DNA from: Pseudomonadota bacterium
GTDB taxonomy: Bacteria; Pseudomonadota; Gammaproteobacteria; Burkholderiales; Ferrovaceae
DNA: 5,529 bases
Assembly: GCA_021804345.1 (NCBI GenBank)
Contig: JAJZHV010000089.1
Span: 1 to 5,529, forward strand
Direction of reading: 5' to 3'
In this document: positions 1-5,529 of the stretch, one piece after another
Layout of the letters: every line of letters begins with the position of its first letter
Position numbering within the stretch: the first letter of the stretch is position 1
The notes under the pieces: generated by a model
What the model was told of the DNA's origin: nothing
Databases searched by the model: none
Seen by the model: only the letters and a program-made list of their open reading frames with translations
Made by a program: the position numbers and the translations under genes

Positions 1-130
1 AGGCCACGGTGGTGCGCTCGGGCACCGTAAAGCTGACCGCATCCACCGCGCGCTGGGGCCGGCCATGCTCGCCCCGAAAGTCCACCGTCAGTTGGCTTAC
101 CTGCAACAGGGGAGGTTCCCCGGTGGTCAT
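1..130 (-). CDS. ABC transporter ATP-binding protein, DppD/OppD-like (N-terminus only, runs off left edge)
   Basis: This is the first 43 codons of the ATPase that would power the peptide importer encoded by the two permease genes before it. The visible protein reads LLQVSQLTVDF near residues 8-18 and AVDAVSFTVPE near residues 28-38. This is the usual first beta strand and A-loop region of Dpp/Opp-type ATPases, just before the Walker A motif, which lies outside the window along with the Q-loop, signature and Walker B. The start at 130 is chosen because AGGAGA lies 8 bases upstream (139-144). An in-frame ATG at 154 overlaps the upstream permease stop as ATGA and would add eight residues (MTPQETTP), but it has no good ribosome binding site. 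Family assignment is firm from sequence and position. Whether the gene carries one or two ATPase domains (as in YejF-type fused proteins) cannot be seen. Confidence 0.88.
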   Translation of the reverse strand, partial: MTTGEPPLLQVSQLTVDFRGEHGRPQRAVDAVSFTVPERTTVA

Positions 131-138
131 AGGGGTGG

Positions 139-144
139 TCTCCT
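139..144 (-). promoter_or_regulatory. Ribosome binding site of the ATPase gene
   Basis: AGGAGA on the minus strand lies 8 bases before the ATG at 130. It is the only good Shine-Dalgarno match at this junction, and it supports 130 over the ATGA-overlap start at 154. Both starts are in the same frame, so the choice only changes eight N-terminal residues. Confidence 0.55.
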
Positions 145-150
145 GGGGTG

Positions 151-1179
151 TCATGACTTGAGCCTGGGGTCGAGGGCATCGCGCAGGGCATCGGTGAGCA
201 GGCTAAAGGCCGTCACCAACAGGGCCATGGCGCAACCCGCAGCGGCCAATTGCCACCATTTGCCCAAATTCATTTCGTTCTGTGCTTCGTGGAGCATTCT
301 GCCCCAGGAAACCGCGTCCACCGGCACGCCAAAGCCCAGAAAGCTCAGAATGACTTCGGACTTGATAAAGCCCACGGCATTTTGCGACAGCTGAACCAGG
401 ATGACATGGCTGGTATTGGGCAGGATATGCACAAACATCCGGCGCCAGTGGCCAGCCCCCAGAGCCCCCGCCGCCAGCACGTATTCCCGCAAGCGATGCT
501 TCAGATATTCCGCGCGCATGAGGCGAAACACGCCCGTCCAGCCCGTCAAGCCCAAAATGAGGATCAGGGTGCCCGTCCCTTTTTGATGCAATACCGCCGC
601 AATGGCAAACACCAGCAGCAAATAGGGCACGGCCGTCAACACGCCATACAGCCAGTTGAAGGCGTCATCCACCCGGCCCCCAAAATACCCGGCCAGCGCC
701 CCCATCAGGGTGCCCAAAAAAGTGGCCAGCACGGCAGAGAACAGACCCACTTGCAGCGAGGTGGCCCCACCCTGGATGACCTTAGCCAGCACATCATGAC
801 CCCACTTGTCGGCCCCTAGGGGCAAGGTGCTGCGCCGCGGGGCTTCCACCGGCGCCAGCACCCCTCCCGGTGGGGGGCCAAGGGTGGCCAGCAGAGGGGC
901 CAGCGGATCCTGCAGGCCGTACAAGGGCACGCTCCCCGGCCAGTGGGACTGGGGGGCTGGGTCCCAGGGGGCCTCGGAGGGCGCTGCCCCCAGCCAGCTG
1001 GGCGGGGCATAATGGCTCCCCACCTCGGCCTCCCAGTGCGGGGCCACCCAGCCCAAAGCGGCCAACAGGGACAGCAGCAGGTATCCCGCCACCACCCCCA
1101 GGGCCCCAAGCCCCACCCGATCGGCGCGCAAGCGCCGCCACGCCAGCATCCATACCCCCGCAGAAGAGCCCGCGCGCAC
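151..1179 (-). CDS. Peptide ABC transporter permease, DppC/OppC-like
   Basis: Inner-membrane permease (342 residues) that would pair with the DppB-like permease to form the translocation channel. After a short basic N-terminus (WRRLRADR, 15-21) comes TM1 at about 24-46, then a proline-rich periplasmic stretch (about 47-118). Next is the family motif LGADKWGHDVLAKVI (121-135), followed by further membrane segments at about 143-165, 177-197, 202-217, 257-280 and 310-330. The cytoplasmic EAA loop that docks to the ATPase is clear at about 232-255 (YVLAAGALGAG then HILPN). The C-terminus DALRDALDPRLK is typical. The start is uncertain. GTG at 1179 lies 4 bases after the upstream stop, and ATG at 1149 (residue 11) is in frame and would remove a poorly conserved stretch; neither has a strong ribosome binding site. 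The gene sits third in a four-gene transporter operon. At 342 residues it is longer than classical DppC (about 300), because of the periplasmic insert. Confidence 0.93.
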   Translation of the reverse strand: MRAGSSAGVWMLAWRRLRADRVGLGALGVVAGYLLLSLLAALGWVAPHWEAEVGSHYAPPSWLGAAPSEAPWDPAPQSHWPGSVPLYGLQDPLAPLLATLGPPPGGVLAPVEAPRRSTLPLGADKWGHDVLAKVIQGGATSLQVGLFSAVLATFLGTLMGALAGYFGGRVDDAFNWLYGVLTAVPYLLLVFAIAAVLHQKGTGTLILILGLTGWTGVFRLMRAEYLKHRLREYVLAAGALGAGHWRRMFVHILPNTSHVILVQLSQNAVGFIKSEVILSFLGFGVPVDAVSWGRMLHEAQNEMNLGKWWQLAAAGCAMALLVTAFSLLTDALRDALDPRLKS

Positions 1180-1183
1180 CGGG

Positions 1184-2128
1184 TCAATCCAGGTGAACGC
1201 GGGGATCCAGCCAGCGGTACAGCAGATCTCCCAGCAAGTTGGTCAGGAGCGTGGCCAGGGCCACGCTGATGGTTGCCGCCTTGATGAGGGGAAAGTCGCT
1301 GCGTTCCACCGCCAGGATGATTTCCCGCCCAATGCCCGGAATGGCAAAGAAACGTTCCAGCAAGAAGGCCCCGGTGAGCAGGCCCGGCAGACCCATCAAC
1401 ACGTTGGTGACAATGGGAATGGCTGCATTGCGCAACACATGCACCAGCAGCACGCGCCCCTCCCCCAGGCCCCGGGCGCGAGCGGTACGTACATAGTCCT
1501 GATTGATCTCATCGAGGATAAAGGTCCGATACAGGCGCACCGAGGGGGCCACGCTCACCATCAGGCCCATGAGAATGGGCAAGACCGCATAGGTGGTGAG
1601 GTTATGGCTCCAGTGTTCGCTCCACCCCTTGACGGGAAACCAGCCCCATAAAAACGCCAGCACATATTGCCCCACAATGATGTACACCAGCAGGCTGATG
1701 GACATCATCACGGTGCTCACCACCATGAGCGAGCGGTCCAGCCAGCTGCCACGAAAGGCTGCCACCAGCAGGGCAATGCCCACAGCCAGCAGGGTTTCGA
1801 GCAGCAGCATGGGCAGCAGCAGGGTCAGCGAGGGTCCTAGGCGGGTGCGAAAAATCTGCAGCACCGGCTCCTGGGTGGCCCAACTGTTGCCAAAGTCCAG
1901 GGTCACGATCTGCTGTACAAAGCGCAGCAGTTGCTGCCATAGGGGCAGGTCGGTGCCCAGTTGATGGCGGATGTTGGCCAGGGCTTGCGGGCTGGCCATT
2001 TTGCCCGCCAGCAAATAGGCCGGGTCGCCCCCCACCCAGTTGAACAGCACAAAGACCAGCAGCACCACCCCCAGCAGGGTGGGAATCATCTGCCATAGGC
2101 GCCGCAGCAAAAAACGCCACAGGCTCAT
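1184..2128 (-). CDS. Peptide ABC transporter permease, DppB/OppB-like
   Basis: Inner-membrane permease of 314 residues, the usual length for DppB. It opens with the typical FLLRRLWQMIPTLLGV (6-21) leading into TM1. A periplasmic region follows with HQLGTDLPLWQQLLRF (55-70) and LDFGNSW (77-83), both standard for this subunit. Further membrane segments lie at about 98-123, 135-160, 180-196, 237-258 and 283-303. The EAA loop that contacts the ATPase is at about 211-236 (DYVRTARARGLGEG, then HVLRNA). ERFFAIPGIGREI (258-270) and the terminal LYRWLDPRV are conserved family features. The reading frame stays open for 76 codons further upstream, but that part overlaps the binding-protein gene in another frame and has no transporter character. 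The ATG at 2128 overlaps the upstream TGA as ATGA and has GGTGAG a few bases before it, so translational coupling is likely. It lacks the insertion that makes E. coli YejB longer (about 364 residues). Confidence 0.94.
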   Translation of the reverse strand: MSLWRFLLRRLWQMIPTLLGVVLLVFVLFNWVGGDPAYLLAGKMASPQALANIRHQLGTDLPLWQQLLRFVQQIVTLDFGNSWATQEPVLQIFRTRLGPSLTLLLPMLLLETLLAVGIALLVAAFRGSWLDRSLMVVSTVMMSISLLVYIIVGQYVLAFLWGWFPVKGWSEHWSHNLTTYAVLPILMGLMVSVAPSVRLYRTFILDEINQDYVRTARARGLGEGRVLLVHVLRNAAIPIVTNVLMGLPGLLTGAFLLERFFAIPGIGREIILAVERSDFPLIKAATISVALATLLTNLLGDLLYRWLDPRVHLD

Positions 2129-3954
2129 GGCGCGCTCACCGCACCCGGCTCCACGTCCATGTAGGACCAGACAGAGGGCAGGATGGGGTGTGGTTTGAAA
2201 CCTACCACCCAGGGTTGGGAGAGCACGTTGCGGATATGCGTGGTGCTGATCTTGGTAACGCCATTGATTTCCAGCAGGCGCGCCAATTGATGATAGAGCG
2301 CCGAGCGTGCCGGACCATCGGGCAGAGTCAGGGTTTGGGCGTAGAGGCGATCCCACTCGGCATCCTGATAACAGGCGGCATTGTTTTCATGGGTGTGCGG
2401 GCCGTACCACAGCTGCATGAAGTTATCTCCGTCAGGATAATCGGCAATCCAGGCCGATAGGCGAAACTGGATCTGACATTGGCGTTCGGCCTTGAGAATT
2501 TCCGGAAACTTGAGTTTTTCACTCTCAAAACGAATGGCCAGACGATCCAGCGCTTTTTTCATCATCTCATCCAGCTCCCGGTCCTGGGAAGAGAGACTGG
2601 TGGTGTAGCGCACCACTAGGGCCGAACCATCGGGCTGGCGCCGAAAGCCATCGGGGCCACGGCGAAACCCCAGGCGATCCAGCAACTGGTTGGCCAGAGG
2701 GGGATTGTAATCCAGCAGACTGACATAGTTGGGGTCGGCCCCGGCCACCCCGGGGGGAATGGGATAGGTGGCGCGCAGGGCCTGCCCCTTATGCACCACC
2801 TGAATCATCTCGGTGTCGTTTTGCGCCATGAGTAGAGCCCGGCGCAAGCCAATTTTTTCTGGGGTCATCCCGCCCAGCACCGGGTCTTGCTGGTTGATGA
2901 AATAGTAGGCAATGGAGGGGTCGCTCATGCGCCACAGGTGAATACCGCGCGCCGCCAGGGCCGGTTTCAGCTGGTCGCCCTCCAGGGCCAAGGGAGCAAA
3001 CTGCCCCGACAGCCCCAGCACGTCTAGCTCGCCCTTGCCAAAACCAAGCCAGGCCGATTGCGGCTCTTCCACCACCTGAATATCCACTTGATCAATCTGG
3101 GGAATACGCTTACCGCGCATGGCCTGCACCAGGGCCTGATCCTGCGGATCGGAACCCGCCTGAAAATCCCACAGCTCGCGCCGAAAATTGGGATTGCGCT
3201 CCAGCACGATATGCGCCGAGCGAATCCAGTGGGCCAAACGATAGGGGCCGGTACCCACGGGGTGCGCGGCCGTATCTGCGGCATAGGCTTCAATGACCTC
3301 GCGCGCCACTACCCCCATCATGGGCTGCGCCATGGCGTGCCCAAAATTGTAATCCGTGGTCTTCAGGGTGATGGCCAGGGTGTAGCGATCGGGCACCTGC
3401 AATCCGGCCACAGGAGTGTCGTAGTCGAAATGTCCAGTGAGCTGCGCCTGCCGGGCGCGCTCATCAAGCCCCAGGATTTTGCCCTCCAGCAAGAAACGAT
3501 AGGGCGAGCGATTTTTGGGGTCCATGAAGCGCATCAGGGTATATACCACATCCTGGGCGGTGAGCTCGCGCCGGGTCCCTCCAAAGACCGGATCGGGGGC
3601 AAACCACACCCCCTGCTTGAGGTGAAACAGCCAATGCCGCCCCTGCTGTGTCACCTCGGGCATGCGCGCCGCCAGCCGCGGCACTAAGCGCACCGGGCGC
3701 GCCAAGTAATCGTAGGTGAGCAGGGACTCGAACAATTGCTGTTCGATGGCCGCCGTGTTGAGATCGGAGGTCAGCACCGGGTCAAAGCCGGTTTCTGGGG
3801 CCGACATGTCCAGATGCAACACCTTGAGCGCCACCACGGGGGGTGCTGCGCCCTGAGCAACCCCCTGCGGCGCAGGTGCGGGAACGGCCAGAAGCCCGGC
3901 GAGAAGCAAGAGAACTACAAGTAAAGGGCTCAGATGGTTTATCATACCGGGCAT
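2125..3954 (-). CDS. Periplasmic peptide-type solute-binding protein, SBP_bac_5 family
   Basis: A 609-residue extracellular solute-binding protein that would capture the substrate in the periplasm and deliver it to the two permeases encoded downstream. The hydrophobic stretch 9-24 followed by small residues and prolines is a signal peptide, with cleavage probably between residues 25 and 37. There is no lipobox cysteine, so a soluble protein is expected. Family features are [23 protein letters not shown] (58-79 region, broken here as FDPVLTSD and QQLFESLL), the [11 protein letters not shown] strand (108-118), [11 protein letters not shown] (132-142), PVGTGPYRL (232-240) and the late motif [18 protein letters not shown] (502-519). 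The last is typical of a large proteobacterial group of these proteins. Only two cysteines are present (493 and 528). Length is close to YejA (about 604) and greater than DppA (about 535). An in-frame TGA at 3960-3958 limits the start to ATG 3954 or ATG 3945; neither has a Shine-Dalgarno. The ligand cannot be predicted: peptides, peptide-nucleotide antibiotics or other oligomers are all possible. Confidence 0.93.
   Translation of the reverse strand: MPGMINHLSPLLVVLLLLAGLLAVPAPAPQGVAQGAAPPVVALKVLHLDMSAPETGFDPVLTSDLNTAAIEQQLFESLLTYDYLARPVRLVPRLAARMPEVTQQGRHWLFHLKQGVWFAPDPVFGGTRRELTAQDVVYTLMRFMDPKNRSPYRFLLEGKILGLDERARQAQLTGHFDYDTPVAGLQVPDRYTLAITLKTTDYNFGHAMAQPMMGVVAREVIEAYAADTAAHPVGTGPYRLAHWIRSAHIVLERNPNFRRELWDFQAGSDPQDQALVQAMRGKRIPQIDQVDIQVVEEPQSAWLGFGKGELDVLGLSGQFAPLALEGDQLKPALAARGIHLWRMSDPSIAYYFINQQDPVLGGMTPEKIGLRRALLMAQNDTEMIQVVHKGQALRATYPIPPGVAGADPNYVSLLDYNPPLANQLLDRLGFRRGPDGFRRQPDGSALVVRYTTSLSSQDRELDEMMKKALDRLAIRFESEKLKFPEILKAERQCQIQFRLSAWIADYPDGDNFMQLWYGPHTHENNAACYQDAEWDRLYAQTLTLPDGPARSALYHQLARLLEINGVTKISTTHIRNVLSQPWVVGFKPHPILPSVWSYMDVEPGAVSAP
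3940..3945 (+). promoter_or_regulatory. Possible -10 element for fabI
   Basis: TATCAT matches the sigma-70 -10 consensus at five of six positions and lies in a locally AT-rich patch (3935-3959) in an otherwise GC-rich region, about 25 bases before the fabI start codon. I see no good -35 hexamer at 16-18 bases upstream, so this is a weak call. It would give a 5' leader of roughly 20 bases. The element lies within the first codons of the divergent binding-protein gene. Confidence 0.25.
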
Positions 3955-3970
3955 ATTTCAAGGAGAGCGT
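3955..3970. other. 16-base divergent intergenic junction
   Basis: These 16 bases are all that separates the start of the binding-protein gene (minus strand) from the start of fabI (plus strand). They contain the fabI Shine-Dalgarno and nothing that resembles a promoter. Any promoter for fabI must therefore lie inside the binding-protein signal-peptide codons, and any promoter for the transporter operon must lie inside the first fabI codons, unless the transporter mRNA is leaderless. If the binding-protein start is the second ATG (3945), the gap grows to only 25 bases. Confidence 0.85.
3960..3965 (+). promoter_or_regulatory. Ribosome binding site of fabI
   Basis: AAGGAG lies 5 bases before the fabI ATG at 3971, a near-perfect Shine-Dalgarno. 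It fixes the fabI start. Its complement occupies the position where the divergent binding-protein gene would need its own site, which leaves that gene with a pyrimidine-rich sequence instead. Confidence 0.85.
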
Positions 3971-4756
3971 ATGGGATTCTTGTCAAACAAACACATTCTG
4001 GTCACCGGTTTACTGAGCAACCGCTCCATTGCCTGGGGCATCGCCCGCGCCATGCTGCGCGAGGGCGCCCAACTGGCCATTACCTATCAGGGCGAAGCCG
4101 TGCGCACCCGGGTGGAAAAACTGGCGGGGGAACTGGGCGTGTCGCTGGTATTGCCCTGCGATGTGGCCAACGACCAGGAGGTGACTGCCCTGTTTGACGC
4201 CTTGGGTAGCGCCTGGACCGGTCTGGACGGCATCGTTCATTCCATTGCCTTTGCCCCGCGGGAGGCCCTTTCGGGGGAATACCTGGATGTGGTCACGCGG
4301 GAAGCCTTTCGCATCGCCCATGACGTGAGTTCCTACAGTTTTTCGGCCCTGGCCAAGGCGGGCTACCCCCTCATGGAAGGACGCAATGCAGCCCTGGTGA
4401 CCATGTCCTATGTGGGGGCTGAAAAATCCGTCACCAATTACAACGTCATGGGACTGGCCAAGGCCAGCCTGGAGGCCAGCGTGCGCTACATGGCCCACAG
4501 TCTGGGGCCACGGGGCATACGGGTCAACGGCATCTCGGCCGGCCCCATCAAAACTCTGGCCGCGGCGGGCATTGGCGATTTTGGAAAAATTCTCAACTAT
4601 GTGGAAGGTACCGCCCCCCTGCGGCGCAACGTCACCATCGACGAGGTAGGCAATGTGGCCGCCTTCCTGTGCAGCGATTTGGCCTCTGGCATTACCGGGG
4701 AAATCGTTCATGTGGATTCCGGATTTTCCAGCACGGTGGCGGGCCTGACGGCCTAA
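3971..4756 (+). CDS. fabI: Enoyl-[acyl-carrier-protein] reductase (NADH), FabI
   Basis: Catalyses the last step of each elongation cycle in type II fatty acid synthesis, reducing trans-2-enoyl-ACP to acyl-ACP with NAD(P)H in the cytoplasm. The 261-residue protein is full length (E. coli FabI is 262) and aligns with it almost without gaps. The N-terminus [13 protein letters not shown] carries the start of the Rossmann fold. The variant glycine motif continues to SIAWGIA (19-25), CDVA lies at 63-66 and VHSIAFAP at 89-96. The catalytic pair is Tyr157 and Lys164 (Y-N-V-M-G-L-A-K), preceded by Tyr147. These equal Tyr156, Lys163 and Tyr146 of E. coli. AISAGPI-type sequence ([12 protein letters not shown], 187-198) and the substrate-loop Phe204 are present. 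Position 93 is Ala where E. coli has Gly. The gene has a strong ribosome binding site and stands alone on the plus strand, between a divergent transporter operon and a convergent ppiD. It is the most secure call in the window. Confidence 0.98.
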   Translation: MGFLSNKHILVTGLLSNRSIAWGIARAMLREGAQLAITYQGEAVRTRVEKLAGELGVSLVLPCDVANDQEVTALFDALGSAWTGLDGIVHSIAFAPREALSGEYLDVVTREAFRIAHDVSSYSFSALAKAGYPLMEGRNAALVTMSYVGAEKSVTNYNVMGLAKASLEASVRYMAHSLGPRGIRVNGISAGPIKTLAAAGIGDFGKILNYVEGTAPLRRNVTIDEVGNVAAFLCSDLASGITGEIVHVDSGFSSTVAGLTA

Positions 4757-4761
4757 GCGCC

Positions 4762-5529
4762 CTACTTTTTCACCTCCAGGGCGGCCTTGTTGAGCAGTTT
4801 GACCTCGGCCCCCTGGCGCAGGGCGCTCATGAAGGCGGTTAGGACCTCATCCCCATAGGCCTGGGTCAATCCGGCTTCGGCCTGCTTGCGCACGGCCGGA
4901 TCAGTGATGCTCCCCTCCTGAATCTGACTGACCCGCACCAGGAGCGTATTGCCGTTGACCTGGGACAGGGTGGCATACTGCGGCAAGGGCGCAGGGGCTA
5001 GGCTAAAGGCGGGTTTGACCGCTTCTGCGGGAATTCCGGCCCCCGCCGCCTGTTGCTGGCTGACCAACTGCGGGCTTGACCAGACCAAGTGCGGCTGTTC
5101 CACCCCCTTACCAGCCTTCAGAGCAGCCAGCGCGCTGTTGCCGGCCGCAGCCGCCAGGCGGGCGGCCTCCTGATGCTGCAACTGCTGCCGGATGGCGCCA
5201 GCCACCTCGGTCAAGGGACGGGTGGCGGCGGGCTCATGGGCCAGCACCCGCGCAGCCACCAGCACATTGGGCTGCACCTCCACCGCCGCAGTGTTGCGCC
5301 CCTGGGTCAACACTTCGGGCGTAAACAGGGCCTGGCGCAGCTTGGGCTGATCCAGCAACGGGTTGCCCGAGGTCCCCCCCTTGTCCAGCCAATCGGTGGA
5401 AAGCGGGGTCAATTGCAGTTGCCGGGCGGCCGGTTCCAGGCTGCTGGATTGTTCGTACACCAGATTACTGAAATTTTCAGCCCCCTCGGCAAAGCGTTGC
5501 GCCGCCAGCTGTTTGCGCAGTTCCTCGGT
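4762..5529 (-). CDS. ppiD: PpiD/SurA-like periplasmic folding factor (C-terminal 255 residues, start outside window)
   Basis: The frame stays open to the right edge, so the GTG at 5460 is an internal valine codon and not a start. The visible 255 residues match the C-terminal third of PpiD, the inner-membrane-anchored periplasmic chaperone that works near the SecYEG translocon on proteins leaving it. Diagnostic stretches are LVAARVLAHEPAATRPLTEV (90-109), LAALKAGKGVE (134-144, nearly identical to E. coli LKAGKGAE), TLLVRVSQIQEGS (195-207) and AFMSALRQGAEVK (232-244, compare E. coli ALMSNLRKEAKIK). The transmembrane anchor, the SurA-like N-domain and probably most of the parvulin domain lie to the right of the window, so whether prolyl isomerase residues are intact cannot be judged. 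The part seen is alanine- and glutamine-rich, with likely helices at about 105-140 and 210-240. It ends TAG 5 bases from the fabI stop, convergently. Confidence 0.9.
   Translation of the reverse strand, partial: TEELRKQLAAQRFAEGAENFSNLVYEQSSSLEPAARQLQLTPLSTDWLDKGGTSGNPLLDQPKLRQALFTPEVLTQGRNTAAVEVQPNVLVAARVLAHEPAATRPLTEVAGAIRQQLQHQEAARLAAAAGNSALAALKAGKGVEQPHLVWSSPQLVSQQQAAGAGIPAEAVKPAFSLAPAPLPQYATLSQVNGNTLLVRVSQIQEGSITDPAVRKQAEAGLTQAYGDEVLTAFMSALRQGAEVKLLNKAALEVKK

Noticed and set aside
250..819. Plus-strand open frames of up to 189 codons across the DppC-like permease.
   Set aside because: They lie opposite strongly conserved permease sequence, are rich in Gln, His and Pro as expected of shadows, and show no start signal or known motif.
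1770..1830. Repeated CAGCAG-like triplets.
   Set aside because: On the coding (minus) strand these are leucine CTG codons in a membrane segment of the DppB-like permease, so they reflect protein composition and not a DNA repeat.
2129..2356. Upstream extension of the DppB-like frame by 76 codons.
   Set aside because: The extension overlaps the end of the binding-protein gene in a different frame and resembles no transporter N-terminus. The ATG at 2128 with the ATGA overlap gives the normal family start and length.
3981..3986. Perfect TTGACA -35 hexamer on the minus strand, pointing towards the binding-protein gene.
   Set aside because: It lies in fabI codons 4-6, which encode the conserved Leu-Ser-Asn region, and at 16-18 bases downstream I find only CCTTGA-like sequence and no -10 element. 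A TATGAT at 3946-3941 is too far away (34 bases). It could still be part of a non-standard promoter, but I cannot support it.
4010..4711. Long open frame antisense to fabI (233 codons).
   Set aside because: It has the His- and Gly-rich composition of a reverse-strand shadow of GC-rich coding sequence, has no recognisable domain, and overlaps a certain gene completely.
1..5529. Possibility of a novel defence, mobile or otherwise undescribed system.
   Set aside because: Every gene belongs to a well-known housekeeping family, gene packing is normal, base composition looks even, and there are no direct or inverted repeats, integrase or transposase sequences, or arrays.

Overview
The window is a compact, GC-rich (roughly 60%) stretch of a Gram-negative chromosome, most likely a proteobacterium of the beta, gamma or Acidithiobacillia type. 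This rests on a periplasmic-binding-protein-dependent peptide transporter, a PpiD-type periplasmic chaperone and a FabI enoyl-ACP reductase that resembles E. coli FabI closely. I cannot name the species. Coding density is near 100%. There is no non-coding stretch longer than 16 bases, no RNA gene, and no CRISPR, insertion sequence or phage feature that I can support.

From the left edge to about 3954 everything is on the minus strand and forms one tightly packed transporter operon. In transcription order it holds a periplasmic substrate-binding protein of the SBP_bac_5 family (2125-3954), a DppB/OppB-type permease (1184-2128, 4-base ATGA overlap), a DppC/OppC-type permease (151-1179, 4-base gap) and the N-terminus of an ABC ATPase that runs off the left edge. 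Together these would make a peptide or peptide-like solute importer of the Dpp/Opp/Yej/Npp class. The substrate cannot be read from the sequence.

On the plus strand, fabI (3971-4756) starts only 16 bases from the binding-protein gene, divergently. It encodes the NADH-dependent enoyl-ACP reductase of type II fatty acid synthesis, with the full Tyr-x6-Lys catalytic signature. At the right edge a minus-strand gene (4762 to beyond 5529) encodes the C-terminal part of a PpiD/SurA-like periplasmic folding factor. It converges on fabI with 5 bases between the stop codons.

A Yej/Npp-type peptide transporter beside fabI and ppiD matches, from memory, the neighbourhood in Pseudomonas aeruginosa, so the layout looks like a conserved housekeeping block and not an accessory island. 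I found no undescribed system here. The most interesting points are the 16-base divergent junction, which leaves no room for separate promoters, the missing Shine-Dalgarno and basic n-region of the binding protein, and a proline-rich periplasmic loop in the second permease.
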